From JAWUWD01 sp034112085 (GTDB lineage: Bacteria; Bacteroidota; Bacteroidia; Cytophagales; Cyclobacteriaceae): DNA of 54,633 bases. The position numbers and the translations under genes were made by a program. This document shows, one piece after another, positions 41,253 through 51,017 of the stretch. The notes under the pieces are model-generated. The model was not told the DNA's origin. It worked only from the letters and a program-made list of their open reading frames with translations, and made no database searches. How positions within the stretch are numbered: the first letter of the stretch is position 1; every line of letters starts with the position of its first letter. The stretch covers positions 1-54,633 of the forward strand of contig JAWUWD010000089.1 of assembly GCA_034112085.1 (NCBI GenBank). Direction: 5' to 3'.

Positions 41253-44200
41253 ATGAAACTACTCTTTACATTATTGATGGTATTACCGCTTGCTCTTTGC
41301 GGTCAAGATACTCCCCTATGGATGCGATACTCTGCGATTTCGCCTGATGGTTCTGAAATTGCCTTCTCTTACAAAGGAGACCTCTACAAAGTAAATGCTC
41401 AAGGTGGAAAAGCCTTACAACTCACCAATCACCAAGCGCACGATACAGAACCAATATGGAGTAATGATGGCAAGTCTCTCGCTTTTGCATCCGATCGCTA
41501 TAGCAACTTTGATGTTTATCTTATTTCATCCAACGGAGGTGAAGCAAAAAGATTGACTTATCACTCGGCTGGTGATCATCCTACAGACTTTACCCCAGAT
41601 GGAAAAAGTGTTATTTATTACTCCTCTAGAATGGATGAGCAAAAAGCAGTCGTTTTTCCATCAGGTGCACTTCCAGAAGTATATCAAGTAAGCATCGATG
41701 GTGGGAAAGAACGTCAACTACTAAGCACGCCTGCTCAAATGGCACAATATAGCCCGGACGGCACCAAACTCATCTTTCATAACCGAAAAGGATATGAGAA
41801 CGAATGGAGAAAACATCACACTTCATCGGTGACCCGAGACATCATGACTTATGACATGGCTTCAAAACAATTTAGCCCCGTAATCACATGGGATGGAGAA
41901 GATCGAAACCCAGTTTGGAAAAATGATTCGGAATTTTACTATCTAAGTGAAAAAAGTGGGTCCTTCAATATTTGGAAATCTGATTTAAATGGAGGTACGC
42001 CAACTCAGGTTACCAAATATGATACGCACCCTGTTCGTTTCCTATCCATAACATCAACTGGTACCTTATGCTTTGGCTATGATGGAGAAATCTATACCAT
42101 GACCGATGGCGGTCAATCTACAAAAGTAGATATCCAGATAAATACTGATGACCAATACAATGAATCGGTGATCAAAAGAATTACCTCAGAGGCACGATAT
42201 TTTAGCGCCTCTTCTAATGGAAAAGAAATTGCCTTCATTGCTCATGGTGAAGTATATGTGACTTCAATCGAATTCGGTGCAACCAAGAGAATCACTAATA
42301 CGTCTGAGCAAGAGCGTAATGTTCACTTTAGTCCAGATGGAGATAAATTGATTTATTCTGGAGAGAGAAATGGAAGTTGGAACATCTATCAAGCGACCTT
42401 AGGTAGAGAAGAAGATAAATATTTCTACAATGCCACTATTATCACCGAAGCAGCTCTTATAGCTACTGCAGCAGAAGAGTTTCAGCCAAAATTCTCACCG
42501 GATGGCAAAGAGATCGCCTACCTAGAAGAAAGAACGACTGTCAAGGTTTTCAATATTGCCTCAAAACAATCTCGAACGGTTCTCGATGGCTCACTCAATT
42601 ACTCATACTCTGATGGAGATCAGGATTTCAACTGGTCGCCTGATAGTAAATACCTACTCGTGCAATTTTTCGATAATGATAGATGGAATACTGATGTCGG
42701 TCTACTACAAGTAAATACTAAGGAGCTCATCAACCTGACTAATAGCGGCTATGGCAATTATGGTGCAAAGTTCGCTATGGACGGTGAAATGGTCTATTGG
42801 GCGAGTGATAAGCAAGGTTTCCGATCACACGGAAGTTGGGGTTCACAAAGTGATGTTTATGCCATTTTCTTAACGCTCAATGCTTACAATAAATTTACGC
42901 TTTCTAAAAGCGATTATGAATTGTGGAAAGAAGAGCAAGAAGACAATAAGGAGGAAGAATCAGATGATGCCGATGACAAAAAGAAGAAAAAGAAAAAAGG
43001 AGATGATGATGAGAAGAAGAAAGAAGATGCCAAGTTGCTGAAAATAGAAAAAGAAGGACTTGACGATAGAAAAATTCGCTTGACGATTAACTCTACTTTT
43101 TTGGCCGATTTCCTAGTAGACAATGATGGCGAGAACATGTACTACATCTCCCGCTATGATAAAGGATATGACTTGTGGTCAACCAAATTCAAAGACAGAG
43201 AGACCAAGATTCTTTCCAAATTGGGAAGCTCTGGTTCAAGTCTTGAGTTTGACAAGGATGAAGAAAGTATCTTTTATCTCAACAGAGGCAAACTCAATAA
43301 AATAGGTACTGATGGTAAAAATAAAGGCATCTCGTTTTCAAGTGAGATGAATCTTAACAAAGATGCGCAAAGAGCCTATATGTTCGATCATGCTTGGCGT
43401 CAATTCAAAAAGAAATTCTATTTGGAAGATCTACATGGAGTAGATTGGGATATGTATAAAGGTGCATACGCCAAATTCCTACCCCACATCAACAATGGCT
43501 ATGACTTTGCCGAAATGATGAGCGAAATGCTTGGAGAGGTCAATGCCTCTCATACAGGCTCTGGCTATCGTCCAAGAAACTCAAATGGCGACCGTACTGG
43601 TGCTTTTGGTGCTTTCTATGATAGGTCATATACGGGTACTGGTCTTAAAATTTCCGAAGTGATTGGGAAAAGTCCATTAGTTACCAAAACCAAAAAGATC
43701 AAAGTCGGGGTAATCATTGAGAAAATCAATGGAACAACCATTACCTCCAACACAAACGAACATTCGTTATTAAATAGAAAAATAGGTGAAAAGCTATTGG
43801 TGTCTTTCTATGACCCAACTAACGGAAGTAGATGGGATGAAGTGATCAAACCAATAAGCTTGGGAGCGCAAAACAATCTCATTTACGAAAGATGGATAGA
43901 ATCACGCGAAGCTGAAGTGGACAGACTTTCTAACGGAACGGTTGGATATGTACATGTAAGAGGAATGAATAGTGCAAGTTTCCGAGAAGTCTATGAGAAA
44001 GTACTTGGGAAGCATAATAAGAAAAAGGCACTTATCGTGGATACACGATTCAATGGTGGCGGATGGCTGCACGATGACTTGGCGACCTTCCTAGATGGCA
44101 AGCGCTACATGAGTTTCGAGCCTCGAGGCCAGAAAAACATGGGAGGTGAACCATTAGCTAAATGGCAAAAGCCTTCTTGTGTATTGATGAGTGAGAGCAA

Positions 44201-44486
44201 TTACTCAGATGCGCACATGTTTCCATTTACCTACAAAGCACTTGGCATTGGTAAGCTAGTGGGCATGCCTGTTCCTGGAACCGGAACTGCTGTATGGTGG
44301 GAAACATTATTAGATGGAGATACCTACTTCGGTATCCCTCAAATAGGAATGCGCATCAATAACGGTCCACTAATGGAGAACACCCAACTCGAACCTGATA
44401 TAAAAGTGGATAACAACTGGAATGAAGTCATAAAGGGCAGAGATCAGCAATTAGAAGCTGCTGTGAAGTTGATGATGGAAGAATAG
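41253..44486 (+). CDS. Tricorn-like S41 family protease
   Basis: A ~1077-residue secreted protein. MKLLFTLLMVLPLALCGQ is a signal peptide, and this choice drops ten residues from an earlier ATG at 41223. Residues ~20-560 carry TolB-type beta-propeller repeats (AISPDGSEIAFSYKGDLY, FSPDGDKLIYSGERNG, FSPDGKEIAYLEE). Residues ~557-597 form an unusual acidic and poly-lysine linker. The rest includes a PDZ-like region near 800-860 and an S41 protease domain, with VDTRFNGGGWLHDDLATF near residue 928 and the likely catalytic Ser in SESNYSDAHMFPF near 982. It probably degrades peptides in the periplasm. Confidence 0.88.
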   Translation: MKLLFTLLMVLPLALCGQDTPLWMRYSAISPDGSEIAFSYKGDLYKVNAQGGKALQLTNHQAHDTEPIWSNDGKSLAFASDRYSNFDVYLISSNGGEAKRLTYHSAGDHPTDFTPDGKSVIYYSSRMDEQKAVVFPSGALPEVYQVSIDGGKERQLLSTPAQMAQYSPDGTKLIFHNRKGYENEWRKHHTSSVTRDIMTYDMASKQFSPVITWDGEDRNPVWKNDSEFYYLSEKSGSFNIWKSDLNGGTPTQVTKYDTHPVRFLSITSTGTLCFGYDGEIYTMTDGGQSTKVDIQINTDDQYNESVIKRITSEARYFSASSNGKEIAFIAHGEVYVTSIEFGATKRITNTSEQERNVHFSPDGDKLIYSGERNGSWNIYQATLGREEDKYFYNATIITEAALIATAAEEFQPKFSPDGKEIAYLEERTTVKVFNIASKQSRTVLDGSLNYSYSDGDQDFNWSPDSKYLLVQFFDNDRWNTDVGLLQVNTKELINLTNSGYGNYGAKFAMDGEMVYWASDKQGFRSHGSWGSQSDVYAIFLTLNAYNKFTLSKSDYELWKEEQEDNKEEESDDADDKKKKKKKGDDDEKKKEDAKLLKIEKEGLDDRKIRLTINSTFLADFLVDNDGENMYYISRYDKGYDLWSTKFKDRETKILSKLGSSGSSLEFDKDEESIFYLNRGKLNKIGTDGKNKGISFSSEMNLNKDAQRAYMFDHAWRQFKKKFYLEDLHGVDWDMYKGAYAKFLPHINNGYDFAEMMSEMLGEVNASHTGSGYRPRNSNGDRTGAFGAFYDRSYTGTGLKISEVIGKSPLVTKTKKIKVGVIIEKINGTTITSNTNEHSLLNRKIGEKLLVSFYDPTNGSRWDEVIKPISLGAQNNLIYERWIESREAEVDRLSNGTVGYVHVRGMNSASFREVYEKVLGKHNKKKALIVDTRFNGGGWLHDDLATFLDGKRYMSFEPRGQKNMGGEPLAKWQKPSCVLMSESNYSDAHMFPFTYKALGIGKLVGMPVPGTGTAVWWETLLDGDTYFGIPQIGMRINNGPLMENTQLEPDIKVDNNWNEVIKGRDQQLEAAVKLMMEE

Positions 44487-44505
44487 TAATTCAACTTTAC
44501 CATTT

Positions 44506-44552
44506 ACAAGAAAGAGCCAATGAGTTATCCACATTCATTGGCTCTTTCTTGT
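44506..44552 (+). terminator. Terminator of the tricorn-like gene
   Basis: An 18-bp perfect stem (ACAAGAAAGAGCCAATGA, 44506-44523, with its complement at 44535-44552) is followed by ATTTTATTT. It lies 20 bp after the stop codon. Confidence 0.85.
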
Positions 44553-44581
44553 ATTTTATTTCATAATCACGGTTGTTATCT

Positions 44582-44589
44582 TAACTTTG
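44582..44589 (+). promoter_or_regulatory. -7 promoter element of hppA
   Basis: TAACTTTG matches TAnnTTTG exactly. It lies 81 bp before the hppA start and directly after the upstream terminator. No clear -33 box is seen. Confidence 0.45.
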
Positions 44590-44602
44590 CGCTTGATTTA
44601 GA

Positions 44603-44626
44603 AAAAAGGGCCATTCAGCCCTTTTT
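44603..44626 (+). terminator. Terminator-like hairpin in the hppA leader
   Basis: AAAAAGGGC pairs with GCCCTTTTT across a 6-nt loop, giving a 9-bp stem that ends in a T-run. It is 44 bp before the hppA start and downstream of the probable promoter at 44582, so it could work as an attenuator. Confidence 0.55.
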
Positions 44627-44669
44627 GACATTAGAATTAGAATATAAAAACGTAACAAAACACAGTTAA

Positions 44670-47027
44670 ATGGATAATTTGATTTTTGTGCCAATTGCAT
44701 TGGCATTTGTAGGACTTGCATACATGCTCGTAAAAATGGCTTGGGTAAAGAAACAGAGCCCTGGAACTGAGAAGATGCAAGAAATATCTAAAAACATTAA
44801 AGATGGTGCACTTGCTTTCTTAAGTGCCGAATATAGATTACTAGCCATATTCGTAGTGATCGCTTCTGTTGCTTTATTTGGAATCTCAGCAGTAGTAGAT
44901 ACTACTCATTGGATGATCGTTCCTGCATTTATCATCGGTGCTGTATTCTCTGCACTAGCTGGAAACATAGGGATGCGAATCGCTACTGAAGCCAACACTA
45001 GAACTACTGAAGCTGCTCGTACAAGTTTGCCGCAAGCATTGAAAGTTGCGTTCGGTGGTGGAACCGTAATGGGATTAGGTGTTGCTGGATTGGCCGTACT
45101 AGGATTAAGTTTATTCTTCATGTTATTGGCTAACATGTTTCTTGGAGAGGCTGGTTCTTTCTACGAAAACATGACTGTCGTATTAGAAGCACTAGCTGGT
45201 TTCTCTCTAGGAGCTGAGTCTATTGCCTTGTTTGCTAGAGTTGGTGGTGGTATATATACAAAGGCTGCAGATGTTGGAGCTGACCTCGTAGGTAAAGTAG
45301 AAGCAGGTATTCCTGAAGATGATCCTCGTAACCCTGCCACTATCGCAGATAACGTAGGTGACAATGTAGGTGATGTTGCAGGAATGGGAGCTGATTTATT
45401 CGGTTCATATGTAGCAACTGTATTGGCTTCAATGGTATTGGGTAACTATATCATCAAGGACATGGCTGACGCTGGTGTTGTACTTGAAGCATTTGGAGGA
45501 ATGGGACCTATCCTATTGCCTATTATGATTGCAGGTGTTGGAATCATTACCTCTATCGCAGGTACTTTCTTAATCGGTGTTAAAGACAACAGCGCTAAAG
45601 AAGCAGATGTTCAAAGATCATTCAATATTGCTAACCTTACTTCTATCCTATTGACGGCTGTCGCTGTTTGGTTCCTGATCGACTGGATGCTTCCTGAGAC
45701 CATAGTTGGAATGAAATTCTTCGGAGAAGGAACAAGAGATATTTCAAGTACCAGTGTGTTTTATGCAACTCTGGTAGGATTGACTGTTGGGTATTTGATC
45801 TCAGCATTCACTGAGTATTACACTGCATTGGGTAAAAAACCTGTAATGAGTATTGTACAGAGTTCTGCTACTGGAGCAGGAACTAACATTATCGCTGGTC
45901 TTGCGACTGGTATGATTTCTACATTCTCTTCTGTGATTTTATTCGCAGCTGCTATTTGGGGATCTTACGAATTGGCTGGATTCTACGGAGTAGCTATTGC
46001 AGCTTCTGCGATGATGGCAACTACTGCTATGCAGTTGGCTATTGATGCATTCGGACCTATCTCTGACAACGCAGGTGGTATTGCTGAAATGAGCGAGTGC
46101 CCTAAAGAAGTAAGAGAAAGAACAGATATATTAGATACAGTCGGTAACACTACTGCTGCTACTGGTAAGGGATTTGCAATCGCTTCTGCGGCATTGACTG
46201 CACTAGCACTATTTGCTGCCTATGTGACATTCACAGGAATCGATGGTATCAACATCTTCAAAGCTGATGTATTGGCTGCCTTGTTTATCGGTGGTATGAT
46301 CCCAGTAGTATTCTCTGCATTGGCTATGAAGTCAGTAGGTAAAGCTGCCATGGAAATGGTAATGGAAGTAAGACGCCAGTTCAAAGAAATTCCTGGTATC
46401 ATGGAAGGTACAGGAAAACCTGAATATGCGAAATGTGTAGATATCTCTACCAAAGCAGCATTGAGAGAAATGTTATTACCGGGTGCATTGACCATCATCA
46501 CTCCTATCATTGTAGGATTTGTGATGGGACCTGAAGCTCTTGGAGCTTATATGGCTGGAGTAACCGTATCAGGTGTGCTTTGGGCAATCTTCCAAAACAA
46601 TGCTGGTGGCGCATGGGACAATGCTAAAAAATCATTCGAAGCTGGTGTTGAGATCAATGGAGAAATGACTTATAAAGGATCAGATGCGCATCACGCTGCC
46701 GTTACTGGTGACACTGTAGGTGATCCATTCAAAGATACTTCTGGACCATCTATGAACATCTTGATCAAACTGACTTGTTTGATTGGACTAGTGATCGCTC
46801 CTATCTTAGGAGAGATATACGGAGCAGGTCATGGAGATGTGACTTCACAAGTAACTACTGAAATGAGTAGAGAAATAAAAGTAACTATCTCAGGAGAAGG
46901 TGAAAACGTCACTGCCGTAGTAGAGAAATCAACTACTAAAAATGGAAAAACTACCACTAGCGTAGAAACTGCTTCAGGTACTGAAGCAGAAGTAAAAGCT
47001 AAAGTTGAAGAGTTGAAGGAGGACTAA
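44670..47027 (+). CDS. hppA: Membrane-bound ion-translocating pyrophosphatase
   Basis: A 785-residue integral membrane enzyme with about 16 transmembrane segments that couples hydrolysis of pyrophosphate to ion pumping. The substrate-site motifs are intact: GGGIYTKAADVGADLVGKVE near residue 192, IPEDDPRNPATIADNVGDNV just after, and SDNAGGIAEMSECP near 466. GNTTAATGKGFAIASAAL has Ala where potassium-independent enzymes have Lys, so a K+-dependent type is likely. Whether it pumps Na+, H+ or both cannot be decided. The last ~60 residues after YGAGHGDV form a soluble Thr/Glu-rich tail not needed by the family core. Confidence 0.94.
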   Translation: MDNLIFVPIALAFVGLAYMLVKMAWVKKQSPGTEKMQEISKNIKDGALAFLSAEYRLLAIFVVIASVALFGISAVVDTTHWMIVPAFIIGAVFSALAGNIGMRIATEANTRTTEAARTSLPQALKVAFGGGTVMGLGVAGLAVLGLSLFFMLLANMFLGEAGSFYENMTVVLEALAGFSLGAESIALFARVGGGIYTKAADVGADLVGKVEAGIPEDDPRNPATIADNVGDNVGDVAGMGADLFGSYVATVLASMVLGNYIIKDMADAGVVLEAFGGMGPILLPIMIAGVGIITSIAGTFLIGVKDNSAKEADVQRSFNIANLTSILLTAVAVWFLIDWMLPETIVGMKFFGEGTRDISSTSVFYATLVGLTVGYLISAFTEYYTALGKKPVMSIVQSSATGAGTNIIAGLATGMISTFSSVILFAAAIWGSYELAGFYGVAIAASAMMATTAMQLAIDAFGPISDNAGGIAEMSECPKEVRERTDILDTVGNTTAATGKGFAIASAALTALALFAAYVTFTGIDGINIFKADVLAALFIGGMIPVVFSALAMKSVGKAAMEMVMEVRRQFKEIPGIMEGTGKPEYAKCVDISTKAALREMLLPGALTIITPIIVGFVMGPEALGAYMAGVTVSGVLWAIFQNNAGGAWDNAKKSFEAGVEINGEMTYKGSDAHHAAVTGDTVGDPFKDTSGPSMNILIKLTCLIGLVIAPILGEIYGAGHGDVTSQVTTEMSREIKVTISGEGENVTAVVEKSTTKNGKTTTSVETASGTEAEVKAKVEELKED

Positions 47028-47049
47028 ATTCTTCATGCTTATAAATTTG

Positions 47050-47080
47050 AAAGCCTTGGCATTGTGTCAAGGCTTTTTTT
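47050..47080 (+). terminator. Terminator of hppA
   Basis: AAGCCTTG pairs with CAAGGCTT across a 9-nt loop and is followed by a T-run, 23 bp after the hppA stop. Confidence 0.85.
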
Positions 47081-47221
47081 ATGCTCGTTCATTTCGATAT
47101 AGGAGAATAAACAACACTACTAAGTCAGTATGAAAGAAAAATAAACCACATGTTGTATATTCGGGTGTTGTGGCTCATTATAATCTTGTGAGAAATTGAA
47201 AAAATGGTGTTATCTGTAGCA

Positions 47222-49024
47222 ATGAAAACAAAAACAAAAAAAATTTTAACCCTATTACTGCTAATCTGCTCTAATTTAATACATGCACAAAACGCAAGGT
47301 ATTTGTCTTGGATTGCTGACTCATTATTTGAATCAGGAAGCTTTAAAAAATCAACTATTTATTACGATTCAGCAATCCAAACAAACACTACAGATTACAG
47401 TATCTTTTATAACGCATCCTGTGCTTATGCAAAGTCTGGTGAAATCGAAAAAGCTATTCGACTTCTGAGAAAATCTTTTGAGTTGGGGATGAATGAATTT
47501 GATTGGATGTATTATGATTTGGATTTGAATACCATTCGAAACCATGAAGCCTACATAATGCTTGAAGCCGAGTATCGCGATCCTAACACTGTATACTATT
47601 TTGATATAATTAGAGATCTTATGAACCAACATGATGTCTCTTATAATGGAAAACTAATTTCAACGGGTGGGTACTACAACGCAAAAACAAATGAATTCGA
47701 AGAGTATTTTGGTAACTATGAAATTCAGGATGTCTATAATAGGCTTGGTTTAGAATTAACTGAACCTATTTTTGATTTTTCAGATAAAACGTTAGCCTTC
47801 TGGGAGTGTGATTTTAGAAATGAAGCTGAATCATCACTACTGCGCTTTCTAAAGCTTAAGAGACTTGAAATTGTTGGTGATGGAGAGGAAGGTGGTGAGT
47901 TAATTCTGTCCGACATTGAGGTTGAGGATCTTATAATTATCGGAACTGATTTCGAGGATTTAACTCTTGATAAGGTTATTCTAAATGGTCTTTTCCAAAT
48001 ACATAATACAGGTGAATACCTGAATATTTCTAATAGTACATTTCTAATTCAGTCAAAGCTTGAATACGAATCCAACGCATTTAAACATAATGACAATCTT
48101 GCCTTTAGTGAACTAATCTGGTTAGGAGATCCTTATCGATTCATCATATCCAATGTTATAATTAGTGAGAGTAAAGACACTGAATTCTCAAGATCGTTCC
48201 CAATAAATGTCCAAGCCAAATCCATAGAAATCAATCAATCTAAATTTATCATTCCAATAGAATTTAAGGGGGGAGCAAACACAGCATTAGATTTTCACAA
48301 CAATGAATTCAAAAGCTACGTAGATTTCACGGAATTCCATTTCCCTGAATTTAATTTTTATATTCCATTCAAACAGTTTAAAAATGCCTTTGTAGCGATT
48401 ACAGGTGCTTTTCAGGATTTTAAAATCAAGGGGATATATCCAGAGGATCTCAAAGATGTACGTACCTATGATCAAATCACAAATGTTCTAAAACTACTGC
48501 ATAACAATTATCGGAATCGAGGTGAAATTTCTTCCGCCAATCAAGTATATCGGGACTTAAAAAATCTGGAAATTTGGCATCTGCAACAGATGGAAGCTAA
48601 AAATGGATCAGAGAGGTTAAGGCTAGTTCTAAATCAGATTATGGGATTCTACACTGATCATGGTACCAGTCCAGGAAAAGCCATCCTCATCTCATTCTAT
48701 ATAATTATGATTTTTTCAGTTTTTTACTTTTTCTATCCATCTGAATGGGATAATGAAAGCAAATCAAAACTTATGCATGACTTTAAGGTATTCATTGAAA
48801 AAAATGATCATGGATATGTGCAGCCGCTGTTAAAGTTATTAAAAGGATCAATGGTTTCATTAATAAATGCTTTTACGTTAAGCGTTAATGCATTTATCAC
48901 TTTGGGTTTTGGAAAAATCCCAACCTCTGGCATGGCAAAATACATATGCGTTTTTCAAGGCCTATTAGGATGGTTCTTACTAAGTCTATTTACGGTTTCA
49001 CTGATTAATCAAGTTTTATTATGA
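47222..49024 (+). CDS. Channel-like protein with large periplasmic TPR and beta-helix sensor region
   Basis: A 600-residue protein not assigned to a named family. It starts with a signal peptide (MKTKTKKILTLLLLICSNLI). Residues ~25-105 look like two TPR motifs (KKSTIYYDSAIQT, YNASCAYAKSGEIEKAIRLL). Residues ~190-400 alternate short beta strands and Asp/Asn turns, as in pentapeptide or beta-helix folds. The C-terminal ~130 residues resemble a two-helix potassium channel: one membrane segment near 488-507, a pore helix with selectivity-filter-like TLGFG at 560-564, and a final segment to the C-terminus. The start at 47222 gives the best signal peptide. The channel function is inferred from the motif. 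Confidence 0.65.
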   Translation: MKTKTKKILTLLLLICSNLIHAQNARYLSWIADSLFESGSFKKSTIYYDSAIQTNTTDYSIFYNASCAYAKSGEIEKAIRLLRKSFELGMNEFDWMYYDLDLNTIRNHEAYIMLEAEYRDPNTVYYFDIIRDLMNQHDVSYNGKLISTGGYYNAKTNEFEEYFGNYEIQDVYNRLGLELTEPIFDFSDKTLAFWECDFRNEAESSLLRFLKLKRLEIVGDGEEGGELILSDIEVEDLIIIGTDFEDLTLDKVILNGLFQIHNTGEYLNISNSTFLIQSKLEYESNAFKHNDNLAFSELIWLGDPYRFIISNVIISESKDTEFSRSFPINVQAKSIEINQSKFIIPIEFKGGANTALDFHNNEFKSYVDFTEFHFPEFNFYIPFKQFKNAFVAITGAFQDFKIKGIYPEDLKDVRTYDQITNVLKLLHNNYRNRGEISSANQVYRDLKNLEIWHLQQMEAKNGSERLRLVLNQIMGFYTDHGTSPGKAILISFYIIMIFSVFYFFYPSEWDNESKSKLMHDFKVFIEKNDHGYVQPLLKLLKGSMVSLINAFTLSVNAFITLGFGKIPTSGMAKYICVFQGLLGWFLLSLFTVSLINQVLL

Positions 49025-49227
49025 TCAAAGGCGCAATCCCATAAACAAGCCACAACAACACCTATGACTGAATGGGGTTTTATCGGTCAAGAAAATTTCG
49101 TGGGGATTGGGAAGTCCGCCACTATGAATAAATTTATAAAACGGTGTGGCTTTGAGGAAAATGGCAAGACTAGTACTTTCTAATCCCCAATCATCATAGC
49201 CAGAGCGTTAGCAACCATCACAATATT

Positions 49228-50964
49228 ATGAAAAAACGCATTAGTTATCTACTGACCTCTTTAGCCTTAACACTATTTATTTTCAGTTGCTCTGAAGTCG
49301 AAAAAACTGAACTAGACGGTAATCAGATTCTTTATTTTGGAGGAGATATTCTGACTATGCAGGGAACTGAGCCTAATTATGTTGAAGCAATCGTAACAAA
49401 TGCTGATTCTATAGTATTCACTGGGAGACTTACTGAATCTAAAGAGCTATTTCCTTCAGCAAGAGAAGTAAATCTTAATGGAAAAACCTTGTTACCTGGC
49501 TTTATAGATGCCCATGCGCATTTCGCTGGATTTCCGAGTCAATCGATAGGCGCACAAATCCTCCCTCCGCCCGATGCAGGCGCAAACAATATCAGTTCAT
49601 TAATTAAAATATTAAAAGCTTGGTCGACACCTGAAAATATTAAACTCACTGGATGGATCTTTGGAATGGGATTCGATGATTCTGTTCTAGAAGAAAATAG
49701 ATTCCCTACAAAAGAGGACTTGGATAAGGTATCAACAGAACATCCAGTGATGATTGTACATATCAGCGGTCATTTTTGCGTTGTTAATAGCAAGGGATTA
49801 GAATTACTTAATATCACTGCTGAATCTCCTAATCCTGAAGGTGGTATAATTAGAAGAATACCAGGAACCGAAGAACCTAATGGGGTTTTAGAAGAATTAG
49901 CTGCAATTCCATTTATGCCTATGGTGCTAGGCCCCAAGAGTGAAGAGGCCATAAAAGTATTTCTTACAGCTGGTCAAAATATGGCTTTATCCTATGGATA
50001 CACTACAGTACAAGAAGGAAGAGCAATGCCAAGTTCTCATCTTTTTTTAGAGTATGCAGCTAACACTAATTTCCTAAAGTTAGATGTCGTTAGCTATATT
50101 GATTATTCTGTTGCTGATTCTTTACTGAACACAGACTGGTATAGCTCATCTTATAAAAATCATTACAGAATTGGAGGAGTGAAACTCACACTAGATGGAT
50201 CTCCTCAAGGCAGAACAGCTTGGCGAACACAGCCCTACTTAATCGCACCAGATGGCGCAGAAGAAGGATATGCAGGATACCCAGCTATACCATCTGATGA
50301 AGATGTAGAAACCATTTATGAAAGTGCTTTTCAAAACAATTGGCAAATACATACTCATGCCAATGGAGATGCCGCAATGGATCAAATGATTAGAACCTTA
50401 AAGAAGGTAACCAATAAACATGGGAATGAAGGCAGAAGGGATGTTCTCATACATGGCCAATACGTTAGAGAAGATCAGTTAGATGAATTTAAAAAATTAA
50501 ACATTATCGCTTCACTCTTCCCCTTACATACTTTCTACTGGGGTGATTGGCATAAGAAATTAATCGGAGACAGTTTAGGTAATAAAATAAGCCCTACTCG
50601 AACTGCCCTAAATAAGGGATTAAGAATAACTATTCATACGGACGCACCTGTAGCCTTGCCAAATTTGATGCGCGTCATATGGACTGCCACAAACAGAGTA
50701 TCGAGATCAGGTCAAATCATAGGAAAGAACGAAAGATTGACACCTTACGAAGCACTAAAATGCATTACAGAATGGTCGGCCTATCAGCATTTTGAAGAAG
50801 AAAGCAAAGGCACTTTAGAGGTAGGCAAACTCGCAGACTTAGTCATTCTTGATTCAAATCCTTTAAAAGTTGACATAGAAAACATCAAAGATATCCTTGT
50901 GCTCCAAACAATAAAAGAAGGCTCCACAGTTTACAAAAAGGAAACAGCTGCTAACATAAAATAA
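49228..50964 (+). CDS. Amidohydrolase lipoprotein (YtcJ/Amidohydro_3 type)
   Basis: A 578-residue lipoprotein with lipobox FSCS near residue 21. The metal-binding HAHFAGF motif (GFIDAHAHF) is near residue 92, KLTLDGSPQGRTAW lies near 320, HTHANGDAAMD near 383, HGQYV near 410 and HTDAPVALP near 473. This is the family containing YtcJ and N-acyl-amino acid hydrolases, which act on amide bonds in periplasmic substrates. The exact substrate is unknown. A hairpin pair follows the stop. It stands apart from its neighbours. Confidence 0.85.
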   Translation: MKKRISYLLTSLALTLFIFSCSEVEKTELDGNQILYFGGDILTMQGTEPNYVEAIVTNADSIVFTGRLTESKELFPSAREVNLNGKTLLPGFIDAHAHFAGFPSQSIGAQILPPPDAGANNISSLIKILKAWSTPENIKLTGWIFGMGFDDSVLEENRFPTKEDLDKVSTEHPVMIVHISGHFCVVNSKGLELLNITAESPNPEGGIIRRIPGTEEPNGVLEELAAIPFMPMVLGPKSEEAIKVFLTAGQNMALSYGYTTVQEGRAMPSSHLFLEYAANTNFLKLDVVSYIDYSVADSLLNTDWYSSSYKNHYRIGGVKLTLDGSPQGRTAWRTQPYLIAPDGAEEGYAGYPAIPSDEDVETIYESAFQNNWQIHTHANGDAAMDQMIRTLKKVTNKHGNEGRRDVLIHGQYVREDQLDEFKKLNIIASLFPLHTFYWGDWHKKLIGDSLGNKISPTRTALNKGLRITIHTDAPVALPNLMRVIWTATNRVSRSGQIIGKNERLTPYEALKCITEWSAYQHFEEESKGTLEVGKLADLVILDSNPLKVDIENIKDILVLQTIKEGSTVYKKETAANIK

Positions 50965-50998
50965 ACGGCATTAAAAACGACCGTTTATTAAGGTCGTT
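50963..50998. terminator. Alternative hairpins after the amidohydrolase gene
   Basis: AACGACC (50976-50982) pairs with GGTCGTT (50992-50998). An overlapping alternative pairs AAACGG (50963) with CCGTTT (50981). The two folds cannot form together. There is no strong T-run in the plus direction. Confidence 0.45.
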
Positions 50999-51017
50999 AC
51001 CAACTTAAAAAAAGAAG

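Noticed and set aside
42914..43138. A minus-strand frame inside the tricorn-like gene, rich in Ser and Phe
   Set aside because: It is the mirror of the Lys/Glu-rich linker, has no start context and no similarity to a real protein.
44555..44670. A riboswitch upstream of hppA
   Set aside because: Only one simple stem with T-run is visible, with no conserved aptamer-like sequence I can recognise. Reported only as a possible attenuator.
49100..49190. Inverted repeat TGGGGATT / AATCCCCA between the channel-like and amidohydrolase genes
   Set aside because: The arms are only 8 bp and ~80 bp apart, which is weak in AT-rich DNA, and no element boundary is evident.
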